From Clostridium jeddahitimonense (lineage in GTDB: Bacteria > Bacillota > Clostridia > Clostridiales > Clostridiaceae): a DNA stretch of 64,000 bases. The stretch is from contig LM994670.1 in the NCBI GenBank assembly GCA_000753455.2, positions 2,859,653 to 2,923,652 on the forward strand. The letters run 5' to 3'. Position numbers and translations under genes: made by a program. The stretch's first letter is position 1. Each line of letters starts with the position of its first letter. Under the pieces are notes generated by a model that made no database searches, was not told the DNA's origin, and saw only the letters and a list, made by a program, of their open reading frames with translations. Below are positions 1-7,254 of this stretch, piece by piece.

Positions 1-2
1 AT

Positions 3-238
3 AAAGTGCGAAGCACTTTGGTGAAAAGTTTGACTTCGTCAAAGGGGAAAAGTCAGCTGACGCTGAGGGGAAAAGTTCACTTCGTGACAGGGAAAATATC
101 GCCTTTGGCAATAGTGAAGAGTATCTGAGTATTGCACTTTTTACTGCTACGATAGTAGCCTTTTCCCCTTAACTTTAGTTAACTTTTCCCCGCTGCCTTA
201 GCAGCCTTTTCACTTGCGCACTTAGTGCGCACTTTTAT
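3..238. repeat. Array of short variable hairpins with conserved linkers (array 1)
   Basis: About nine small inverted repeats follow one another. Clear ones are 3-19 (7-bp arms, loop GAA), 29-43 (6 bp, TTC), 53-66 (5 bp), 77-87 (4 bp, TTC), 146-159 (5 bp), 169-182 (5 bp), 192-205 (5 bp) and 215-231 (7 bp, TTA). Arms differ in every unit, but the linker is nearly constant: GGGGAAAAGT at 44-53 and 67-76, then its reverse complement CTTTTCCCC at 183-191 and similar words. Linker orientation flips around 113-140, so the array is itself arranged as an inverted repeat. It abuts the stop codon of ogt on its right side. This is read directly from the sequence; the function is unknown. It could act as an mRNA 3' structure or terminator for ogt. 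Confidence 0.85.
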
Positions 239-700
239 TCACTTATTCGCTTCTTCTAACCTTAAAAGAAACTCTTTCTTATCTATCCCTTCAGCATAGC
301 CTACCATTTTACCATTTGCTCCAATAACTCTATGGCAAGGAACTATGATAGCTATAGGATTTTTGTTATTTGCTCCTCCAACAGCTCTTACTGCCTTAGG
401 ATTATTAATTTTTTCTGCTATATATTTATAGCTTACCTTTTCTCCATAAGGTATTTCTGAAAGTGCTTTCCATACACTTAATTGAAACTCTGTTCCTTTT
501 AGAAATTTTATATTCAAATCAAAGTCTTTTCTTTTTCTATTAAAGTATTCTTCAAGTTGTTTTTTACACTCAATAATAGCTCTATTTTCACTATTCTGCG
601 AACATTCATCACAAAAACAAACTCCAGTAATACTATCTTCATCAGCTTCTATTTTTATTTTTCCTACAGGTGATTCATAATAACTACAATACATATCCAT
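239..700 (-). CDS. ogt: Methylated-DNA--protein-cysteine S-methyltransferase
   Basis: A suicide DNA repair enzyme that moves the alkyl group from O6-alkylguanine to its own cysteine. The 153-aa protein has the acceptor motif PCHRVIG at residues 121-127 (Cys122), preceded by the conserved RAVGGANNKNP stretch at 105-115, and an N-terminal ribonuclease-like methyltransferase domain. Length is normal for the small Ogt type without an Ada regulatory domain. An AAAGGTAGGA ribosome binding site precedes the ATG. The gene begins 12 nt after the stop of the small lipoprotein gene, so the two are probably cotranscribed. The hairpin array begins at its stop codon. Confidence 0.95.
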   Translation of the reverse strand: MDMYCSYYESPVGKIKIEADEDSITGVCFCDECSQNSENRAIIECKKQLEEYFNRKRKDFDLNIKFLKGTEFQLSVWKALSEIPYGEKVSYKYIAEKINNPKAVRAVGGANNKNPIAIIVPCHRVIGANGKMVGYAEGIDKKEFLLRLEEANK

Positions 701-712
701 TCCTACCTTTAA

Positions 713-1057
713 CTAATCTAGATAACCATAACCTACAATATCTAAAAATCCATCATTTACAAATACAACTTTATTATTAGGCATAGTTCCTGTATCTTTC
801 CCAATGAAGTCTATTTTATACACCTCTTCATTGATATATCTCTCATCAAGAATAATACCACTATCTTTAGTCAAAACTACTCTCTCAACAGATGCCTTTA
901 AATAATCTTCATCTAATTTTATCTTATCTTCATCTTCTAACTTTTCATATACCACTCTTTTAAGAGTATTTAATTTCCCACCTTCTAACTTAGTACACCC
1001 TACTAATATTATTGTTAACACTAAAGATAAAGCTAATATTATTGAATATTTTTTCAT
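713..1057 (-). CDS. Small lipoprotein of unknown function
   Basis: A 114-aa protein with an N-terminal hydrophobic segment ending in a lipobox (LVGC, Cys21 counted from the chosen start), so it is expected to be lipid-anchored outside the cell membrane. The rest is a hydrophilic alpha/beta-looking domain with no family I recognise. The ATG at 1057 is preferred over one five codons upstream because GGTGGG sits a few bases before it and the protein then begins MKK, as typical signal peptides do. It lies directly upstream of ogt and is probably in the same transcript; no functional link to repair is evident. Confidence 0.75.
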   Translation of the reverse strand: MKKYSIILALSLVLTIILVGCTKLEGGKLNTLKRVVYEKLEDEDKIKLDEDYLKASVERVVLTKDSGIILDERYINEEVYKIDFIGKDTGTMPNNKVVFVNDGFLDIVGYGYLD

Positions 1058-1194
1058 TTTCCCACCATCCATTTATACTATTTAATAAATATACGTTTAA
1101 TAACTTTGCTTTTTATGGCTATTTTTTAAATATACAGTAATTATTATCTTAAATTCTATCAATATATAGAATTTTTTTTAATATTTTTTAAATA

Positions 1195-1228
1195 AAAAAG
1201 GAACAAGATTTATCTCTTGTTCCTTTTT
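1195..1228 (-). terminator. Rho-independent terminator after the polysaccharide deacetylase
   Basis: Perfect 14-bp inverted repeat (1195-1208 and 1215-1228) with a 6-nt loop. The arms run into A and T tracts, so it could work in both directions. It lies just beyond the stop of the minus-strand deacetylase gene. Confidence 0.9.
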
Positions 1229-1233
1229 ATATC

Positions 1234-2121
1234 CTATTTCAATGTCCTAAACTCATAGCCTAAATCTTTTAAATAAATTATAGCTTCATTTAAAAACTCT
1301 GCCTCATTTATATTTTTATCTGTATCATGCATTAAGACTACTATTGTATCATTATTTTTTTCCATTTTCTTAACATATTTTTTTAGATTATTCATCATTT
1401 GATCTTTACTTAAAACTGCTGAGTGAGCATCTCCATTTACTATATTCCAATCTATGAAAGCATAATCTTTTTCTGTTAACACCTTATCTATTGCTCCAGT
1501 TCTCCAAGAATTGTGACCTCCTGGAAATCTTATTACTCTTGTATGAAAGCTTTCTCCTAAAACCCCTCTCATACTTTCTAAAGATTTATCCATATCATTC
1601 ATAAAAGCATTTACATTAACATAACTATTGGGATATAGTACTTCATACTTATGACAATATCCATGATTACCTATAGAATGACCTTCTTCAACCATTCTTA
1701 TCAATGCAATTCTTGAATCTTCACTTTTCTCAAGCATTGATCCTAAAACAAAAAATGTAGCTTTCACATCATGTTCTTTAAGAACATCTAGAACCTCTGA
1801 TGTAACTTTGGTAGATGGTCCATCGTCAAAAGTCAAGTATGCACTTTTCCTCCCATCCGCTGATTGAAAATTCCACTTAACTAAAGCATTTTCAACAATC
1901 TTTGCATCATCTGCGTTTGGATCTTCTGATAATGATAAATAATTTAACTCTCTTCTCTTAGCCTCCTCTATTTCATCGAAACTTACAGAAACTTCATCCC
2001 CTTGCATTTGAGCTATTTCGTCTTCAGTTTTATATACTTTAACACCTAATATCATAAATGCACTAACTATACAAACGGCTATAATATAACTAACTATAAA
2101 AACGATTTTCCCTTTTTTCAT
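1234..2121 (-). CDS. Membrane-anchored polysaccharide deacetylase (NodB domain)
   Basis: Probable peptidoglycan or exopolysaccharide N-deacetylase, a carbohydrate esterase 4 family enzyme. From the chosen start (295 aa) there is one N-terminal membrane helix (about residues 6-26), a charged linker, then the NodB domain: TFDDGP at 97-102 (catalytic and metal Asp), H148 and H153 as the metal-binding histidines, RFPGG at 198-202, and a late H265 in VLMHD. All key residues are present, so the enzyme should be active, with the domain outside the cell. The ATG at 2121 is chosen because AGGAGG lies 7 nt upstream; a GTG six codons earlier has no such site. Monocistronic, with its own terminator. Confidence 0.9.
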   Translation of the reverse strand: MKKGKIVFIVSYIIAVCIVSAFMILGVKVYKTEDEIAQMQGDEVSVSFDEIEEAKRRELNYLSLSEDPNADDAKIVENALVKWNFQSADGRKSAYLTFDDGPSTKVTSEVLDVLKEHDVKATFFVLGSMLEKSEDSRIALIRMVEEGHSIGNHGYCHKYEVLYPNSYVNVNAFMNDMDKSLESMRGVLGESFHTRVIRFPGGHNSWRTGAIDKVLTEKDYAFIDWNIVNGDAHSAVLSKDQMMNNLKKYVKKMEKNNDTIVVLMHDTDKNINEAEFLNEAIIYLKDLGYEFRTLK

Positions 2122-2229
2122 CTTAAAGCCTCCTAACACTACTACTTCAAAATTATTATAACCATCAATATAAAATATATTATTTTATAGCAAAGAAATA
2201 ATAGGTCAACAATTGAAAATTACAAATGC

Positions 2230-2318
2230 TAAATTAAAAATTATAGAAATTCAAAAAAAGAAACTGCAAAAGCAGTTTCATAATTAATTTTTATTATTCA
2301 TTTTAAATTTTTAATTTA
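2230..2318 (-). repeat. Inverted-repeat element with GAAACTGC/GCAGTTTC apex, probable galK terminator (copy A)
   Basis: Outer 13-bp perfect inverted repeat at 2230-2242 and 2306-2318, with an inner perfect 8-bp hairpin at 2260-2267 and 2272-2279 (loop AAAA). The right end touches the galK stop codon with no gap. Related structures occur at 40463-40587 and, degraded, at 11662-11810. It can form one long hairpin and may terminate galK transcription, but its length and recurrence suggest a small dispersed element. Confidence 0.75.
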
Positions 2319-3491
2319 TTAAAGTCTATGAGTTCCTTCTCCTAATTTACTTGTATAGAATAATGGTCTTATTCCTGTTACTTTTTCATAGTTTGTTGAT
2401 ACTTTTTCTTTAAATTCATCTACTTTAGCTTCGTCTACTAGAGCTATAGCACATCCTCCAAAGCCTGCTCCTGTCATTCTAGCACCAATACATCCTTCTA
2501 TTTTAAGAGCTTCGTGAACTAGTGTGTCTAAATGTAATCCTGTAACTTCATAATCATTTTCTAAAGATATATGAGATTTAGTCATTAATTCTCCAAACCC
2601 TTTAATATCTCCCATCTTTAATGATTCCATTGATTGTTTAACTCTTTCATTTTCAGTTACTACATGGATAGCTCTTCTCTTTACAACATCATCTGTTATT
2701 AATGAATTAATATCTTCAACTGTTGCTGCACAAAGATTTGGTATTTTTTCTTCTTTATTTGAGTTAATTATTTCTAAAGCTTTTTCACACTCGCCTCTTC
2801 TTTCATTATACTTAGAATCTGCAAGTTCTCTTCTTTTATTAGTATTCATAATTACTAAGCTATAATTTCCAAGTTTTAATGGAGCATATTCATAATAAAG
2901 TGAATTACAGTCTAGAAGAATTGCATTATCTTTTTTTCCTAAACAAACCGCAAATTGGTCCATTATACCACAGTTAACTCCAATAAATTGATTTTCAACT
3001 TTTTGACAAAGTCTTGAAACTTCAACCCTATCTATCTCTTCACATTTTTCAGGATTTTCTAAATAAAGTACAATATAAGCCATTAAAACTTCAAGAGCAG
3101 CTGATGAAGAAAGTCCAGCTCCATCTGGAAGATTACTATAGAATAAAATATCCATTCCACCTATTTTATGACCTCTATCCTTAAGTTCCTTAATAACTCC
3201 CTTTGGATAATTACCCCAATCATCTTGTTTATCGTAAACTAATTCTTTATCTAAATTAATTACAACTTCACCTTTAACATTTTTTGATCTCATTCTTACT
3301 ATATTATCTTCTCTTAAAGTTAGAGCTCCATAAATCCCTACTGTTAATGCTGCTGGAAAAACAAATCCTCCGTTATAATCAATATGTTCTCCTATCAAAT
3401 TAACTCTGCCTGGTGAAAGGAATGTAATTATCTCCTTATCAACGCTCCCATATTCTTCTCTAAATAAATCCATCATTTCATTTTTATTCAT
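2319..3491 (-). CDS. galK: Galactokinase
   Basis: Phosphorylates galactose to galactose-1-phosphate with ATP, the first Leloir pathway step, in the cytoplasm. The 390-aa GHMP kinase has the galactokinase signature GRVNLIGEHIDYNGG at 28-42, the ATP-binding PDGAGLSSSAA motif at 122-132, the catalytic-base Asp178 in GIMDQF, and the C-terminal GARMTGAGFGGC motif at 336-347. All expected motifs are intact and the length is normal. A good AGGAGAGG site precedes the ATG. It is the last gene of the ROK-galT-galK operon, 39 nt after galT. No galE or mutarotase gene lies nearby, so UDP-galactose epimerisation must be encoded elsewhere. Confidence 0.97.
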   Translation of the reverse strand: MNKNEMMDLFREEYGSVDKEIITFLSPGRVNLIGEHIDYNGGFVFPAALTVGIYGALTLREDNIVRMRSKNVKGEVVINLDKELVYDKQDDWGNYPKGVIKELKDRGHKIGGMDILFYSNLPDGAGLSSSAALEVLMAYIVLYLENPEKCEEIDRVEVSRLCQKVENQFIGVNCGIMDQFAVCLGKKDNAILLDCNSLYYEYAPLKLGNYSLVIMNTNKRRELADSKYNERRGECEKALEIINSNKEEKIPNLCAATVEDINSLITDDVVKRRAIHVVTENERVKQSMESLKMGDIKGFGELMTKSHISLENDYEVTGLHLDTLVHEALKIEGCIGARMTGAGFGGCAIALVDEAKVDEFKEKVSTNYEKVTGIRPLFYTSKLGEGTHRL

Positions 3492-3530
3492 CTTAACCTC
3501 TCCTTTTTATAAATTAACTTTTATTTATAC

Positions 3531-5054
3531 CTATATAAATGATTTTATAAATTTCTCCAAAGCGGCTTGTCCTTTTTCATCTCTCTTAAACACTCCTGAA
3601 TCTTCTAGAACCTTAGAGAATATTACACCAACCTCTTCTTTAACTAAAGCTCTCGCTTCTTCAATTTTCATATTACTATTTTTATTAAGCATTTCTTCAA
3701 TCCAATCTATATGCTTATTTAAATCATTATCCTCTAAAGCACTTTCTCTATTATAAGAAAGTTCTCCTGAAATAATTCTTGATATCTTTTCTAATTCTTT
3801 TTCTAATCTTCCTGGCAGAACAGCTAGTCCCATAACTTCAATTAAACCGATATTTTCTTTTTTAATATGGTGTAATTCCTTATGTGGATGGAATATTCCA
3901 TCTGGATGCTCTTCCGAAGTTCTATTATTTCTTAAAACAATATCAAGCTCAAAAGCTCCATTATTTCTTCTAGCTATTGGAGTAACAGTGTTGTGTGGAG
4001 TATCTCCTGTAAATGCCATCACATTATTTTCTTCATCTGAGTATACCTTCCACGCTTCAAATATTTCCATAGCAGCATCTATTAAGGTTTTCTTATCTTC
4101 TGACTTTAATCTTATAACAGTCATTGGCCATTTTACTGTACCAATTTCAACATTTTTGAACTTAGCACTTTCATAACGCTTTTCAATCTTAGCCTTCTCC
4201 ATCGGAAAGACATGTCTACCACCTTGATAATGATCATGAGTTAATATTGATCCTCCAACTATAGGTAAATCTGCATTTGAACCGATAAAATAATGTGGGA
4301 ATTTATCTGTAAATTCTACTAACCTCTCCAAAGCATCTCTTCCTAATTTCATTGGACTATGTTCACCTTTAAATACTATGCAATGCTCATTATAATAAAC
4401 ATAAGGCGAATATTGCATATACCAATCATTCCCTTGTAACTCAAAAGGAATAACTCTATGATTCTGTCTTCCTGGATGATTTAATCTTCCTGCATATCCG
4501 ACATTATCTATACATAAAAGACATTTTGGATAAGAGGATTGTTTAACAAGTTTAGCCTTAGCTATTTCTTTAGGATCCTTTTCAGGTTTTGAAAGGTTAA
4601 CCGTTATTTCTAAATCACCATATTCAGTTTCTGCTAACCAATATAAATTCTTTGATATTCTTTCTGTCATTATATAATTTGAAGCTTTACTCAAATCATA
4701 AAACCAATTTGTAGCGTCTTCTAACCCTTTACGATCTGCTATCTTATTAAACCTTTTTACTACTTCTCCTTCACGTGGCATTACTAACCCCATAACTCTT
4801 GAATCAAAAAGGTCTCTATATGTTACAGTATCTTCTTCTATTAACTTATTCTCTGCTGCATAATCTAAAATGTTTTTTAATATTTTAACTGGCGTCTCTT
4901 CTACTACCTCTTCTATTTCTCCTTCATAAGGAGATTCTACTTTCAATAAATCTAACAACGCATTTCTTGAAGGAATAACATCCCACTTTGAAATCATCTC
5001 TTTTTTTAATGCAAATTTTAAAAGCCTTTCTATTTCATATCCTATATTGACCAT
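3531..5054 (-). CDS. galT: UDP-glucose--hexose-1-phosphate uridylyltransferase, class II
   Basis: Exchanges UDP-glucose and galactose-1-phosphate to give glucose-1-phosphate and UDP-galactose. At 507 aa it is the long Firmicutes class II GalT, not the ~350-aa HIT-type enzyme. Recognisable blocks are a His-containing ILTHDHYQGGRH motif in the middle of the protein and the HPHKELHHIKKENIG block towards the C-terminus. AGGAGG lies upstream of the ATG at 5054. It sits between the ROK regulator (34 nt gap) and galK (39 nt gap), so a galactose operon is clear. Confidence 0.96.
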   Translation of the reverse strand: MVNIGYEIERLLKFALKKEMISKWDVIPSRNALLDLLKVESPYEGEIEEVVEETPVKILKNILDYAAENKLIEEDTVTYRDLFDSRVMGLVMPREGEVVKRFNKIADRKGLEDATNWFYDLSKASNYIMTERISKNLYWLAETEYGDLEITVNLSKPEKDPKEIAKAKLVKQSSYPKCLLCIDNVGYAGRLNHPGRQNHRVIPFELQGNDWYMQYSPYVYYNEHCIVFKGEHSPMKLGRDALERLVEFTDKFPHYFIGSNADLPIVGGSILTHDHYQGGRHVFPMEKAKIEKRYESAKFKNVEIGTVKWPMTVIRLKSEDKKTLIDAAMEIFEAWKVYSDEENNVMAFTGDTPHNTVTPIARRNNGAFELDIVLRNNRTSEEHPDGIFHPHKELHHIKKENIGLIEVMGLAVLPGRLEKELEKISRIISGELSYNRESALEDNDLNKHIDWIEEMLNKNSNMKIEEARALVKEEVGVIFSKVLEDSGVFKRDEKGQAALEKFIKSFI

Positions 5055-5088
5055 CTTTTTTGCCTCCTATATAAATTATATTTATTAG

Positions 5089-6309
5089 TTACATAAACTC
5101 TCTGCCTTTGAAGACTTCTTGTATTACTAATGTAGCTGCACCAATTACAGCTGCATTTTCTCCTAAATCTGATTTTAATATTTTTACATTCTCACTTGAA
5201 ATCTTTAATCCTCGTTTTTTAACTACTTCACTTAAAGTCTTAATCATAATTTTATCTTGTTCAAATATCTCTCCTACTAGAACTATAAGTTTTGGATTAA
5301 GTATATTAACTAAACCTGACATACCAACACCTATATACCTAGCCGTCTCCTTCAAAACAGTAATTGATAATTCATCACCTTTTGATGCTGCTATTGATAT
5401 ATCTCTAATACTTATTTTTTCAATATCTTCAACTTCATTAGTTAATAAAGTCTTAGCTCCTTGCTTTATACTTCTAATTACCTTTCTTTCAACACTTCTA
5501 TTTGATGCAACAGATTCTAAGCAACCATAATTCCCACAATTGCATAAAGCTCCATCTTGCTCTACTACCATATGACCAATTTCACCTGCGCTGTAATCTA
5601 CTCCATAATAAGGCTTATTATCAATTATTATTCCAGCACCTATTCCATTAGAAATATTTATAGCTACAAAGTTATCTATTCTTTTAGCGGCTCCAAATAA
5701 ACTCTCTCCTAAAGCTATTGCCCTTACATCGTTATCTAAAAATACTGGGTATTCAAATTTTTCTTCAAGTATTGACTTTACATTTACATTTTCCCAATTG
5801 TAATAAGGGGCATATTGAGATATCCCTAGCGTTGGATTAACAACGCCATGCATAGCCACACCTATTCCAACTATTTTATTTCTATCTATTTCAGATATTT
5901 CTACAACTTCATTAATTAAATTAACTAAGTTTGCAAATACATACTCTTCAGTAACATTACTTTCATCTATATATATAGATTTCTTTGCAACTATCTCAGC
6001 GCCTAAATCAGTTAATACCACATCTATACTTCCCACGCCTATACTTACACCTATTATATATCTAGCTTTTATATTAATCTCTAATATTATAGGCGGCCTT
6101 CCTCCACTAGATTCGCCTATACCTCTTTCTATAAGATAATCACTTTCAATTAATATCTTTGTAATATTTGTTACACTAGCGGGGGTAAGCCCTGTTAATT
6201 TAGCAATATCAGCTCTAGATAAACTTCCATTATTTTTTATCACTTTCAATATAGCTTCAACATTAAGCTTTTTCATTAATTCGAAACTACCTTTAACTAC
6301 TTTACTCAT
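5089..6309 (-). CDS. ROK-family transcriptional regulator, probable galactose operon repressor
   Basis: A 406-aa NagC/XylR-type protein. Residues about 15-60 form a winged helix-turn-helix (SRADIAKLTG...ASVTN), followed by a sugar-kinase-fold domain with DNDVRA at 192-197, EIGHM at 243-247 and the ROK zinc motif CNCGNYGC at 256-263. ROK proteins with this architecture usually repress sugar genes and are released by a sugar ligand. It is the first gene of an operon with galT and galK, so galactose or a derivative is the likely inducer; this is inference from context. A palindrome in the promoter region (6399-6416) may be its own operator. Confidence 0.9.
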   Translation of the reverse strand: MSKVVKGSFELMKKLNVEAILKVIKNNGSLSRADIAKLTGLTPASVTNITKILIESDYLIERGIGESSGGRPPIILEINIKARYIIGVSIGVGSIDVVLTDLGAEIVAKKSIYIDESNVTEEYVFANLVNLINEVVEISEIDRNKIVGIGVAMHGVVNPTLGISQYAPYYNWENVNVKSILEEKFEYPVFLDNDVRAIALGESLFGAAKRIDNFVAINISNGIGAGIIIDNKPYYGVDYSAGEIGHMVVEQDGALCNCGNYGCLESVASNRSVERKVIRSIKQGAKTLLTNEVEDIEKISIRDISIAASKGDELSITVLKETARYIGVGMSGLVNILNPKLIVLVGEIFEQDKIMIKTLSEVVKKRGLKISSENVKILKSDLGENAAVIGAATLVIQEVFKGREFM

Positions 6310-6379
6310 TTAATCACTTCTTTATTAATTATATTAATTAAGTATACAAAACTTATATGTAATTGTTACCATTAATTTT

Positions 6380-6416
6380 ATTTTATCATATTTTTATAAA
6401 AAGTAAATATACTTTT
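6380..6416 (-). promoter_or_regulatory. Candidate promoter and operator of the ROK-galT-galK operon
   Basis: On the minus strand a TTTACT -35 (6402-6407) and a TAAAAT -10 (6380-6385) are separated by 16 nt. A perfect palindrome with 7-bp arms, AAAAGTA-AATA-TACTTTT (6399-6416), overlaps the -35. This is where a repressor such as the ROK protein would be expected to bind. The region is very A+T rich, so chance matches are possible. Confidence 0.35.
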
Positions 6417-6468
6417 ATATATACAGTATATTTTATTTGTTGGAGTTATGATTAGATTATTGTTCCAC

Positions 6469-6586
6469 TCAAAATACTTACTATTTTACTCATTCTTCTC
6501 CTTCTCGTTTTTCTATTATATATAAATATATATATTTCATTTACTCCATCATTTAAATATAAATTTTATAATAGTAAGTATTTTGA
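6469..6586. repeat. 17-bp perfect inverted repeat flanking 84 nt of non-coding DNA
   Basis: Arm 1 at 6469-6485 reads TCAAAATACTTACTATT, and arm 2 at 6570-6586 is its exact reverse complement. The 84 nt between them hold a pyrimidine-rich stretch and an AT run and no ORF. The element occupies most of the 338-nt gap between the ROK gene and the dedA-family terminator. It could be a small terminal-repeat element, a pair of operator half-regions or a structured RNA; nothing in the sequence decides. Confidence 0.7.
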
Positions 6587-6600
6587 TTAATTAAGCAGAA

Positions 6601-6633
6601 AAAGTGTGTTACTTCTAAAAAGTATCACACTTT
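6601..6633 (-). terminator. Terminator after the DedA-family gene
   Basis: Inverted repeat AAAGTGTG (6601-6608) with CACACTTT (6626-6633) and partial pairing inside, followed in the minus direction by a T run. It lies 15 nt beyond the stop of the DedA gene. Confidence 0.75.
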
Positions 6634-6647
6634 CTTATTCTAAAATA

Positions 6648-7154
6648 TTATAAAGTAATTATAGCTTTACTTGCTAAATACCCAATCATTATAGTTGCTG
6701 CATTCCATATTGCAATTCCTGGTAGTGAATATAAAGTAAAATTTATTACTCCATCTCTTAAAGTTCCTGCTGTCAATGATACAAGCGTTCTCGCTACAGG
6801 TACTAATCTACAAATAAATATTCCTTTATTTCCAAACCTTTCACAGTACATAGTAACCTTATCTACAGATTTTCTTGTTTTAGGAAATTTTGAATATATC
6901 CAATGTAATACTGGATTTCCTACAAAGTATCCAACATAATACAAACATATACTTCCTAATATTCCTGCCGCAACCGATATAATTAAAACAAATAAAAAGT
7001 TATACTTACTATGTGCAACTAGAGCTCCTATGGCCGGCATTATTATTCCAGCTGGAAGTCCTGGTAAGTTTAAATACTCTAAATATACAATTATAAACAA
7101 AAACCATAATCCGTATGTTTCAAAATAAACCATTGCTTCATTTATACTACCCAT
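6648..7154 (-). CDS. DedA-family (VTT domain) integral membrane protein
   Basis: A 168-aa protein with about four to five hydrophobic segments. It carries the DedA signature EYLNLPGLPAG near the N-terminus and the FICRLVPVARTLVSLTAG block, matching the F-x-x-R-x-x-P-x-x-R motif of the family. DedA proteins are linked to undecaprenyl-phosphate and phospholipid recycling or lipid scrambling and to membrane homeostasis; which of these applies here is not visible. It is somewhat shorter than the usual ~200 aa. It appears monocistronic. Confidence 0.88.
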   Translation of the reverse strand: MGSINEAMVYFETYGLWFLFIIVYLEYLNLPGLPAGIIMPAIGALVAHSKYNFLFVLIISVAAGILGSICLYYVGYFVGNPVLHWIYSKFPKTRKSVDKVTMYCERFGNKGIFICRLVPVARTLVSLTAGTLRDGVINFTLYSLPGIAIWNAATIMIGYLASKAIITL

Positions 7155-7254
7155 ATTTCTAGCACCATCTTACTTTCATAACATAATTTTTATTATACTT
7201 ACATTATAGTATACTCCTTACGGAATAGTATATAGCAACACTCTTAATTTTTTC

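Noticed and set aside
3..238. CRISPR array
   Set aside because: The constant parts are only 8-10 nt and the parts between them are themselves palindromes of 11-17 nt. There are no 28-36 nt repeats or 30-40 nt spacers, and no cas genes lie in the window.
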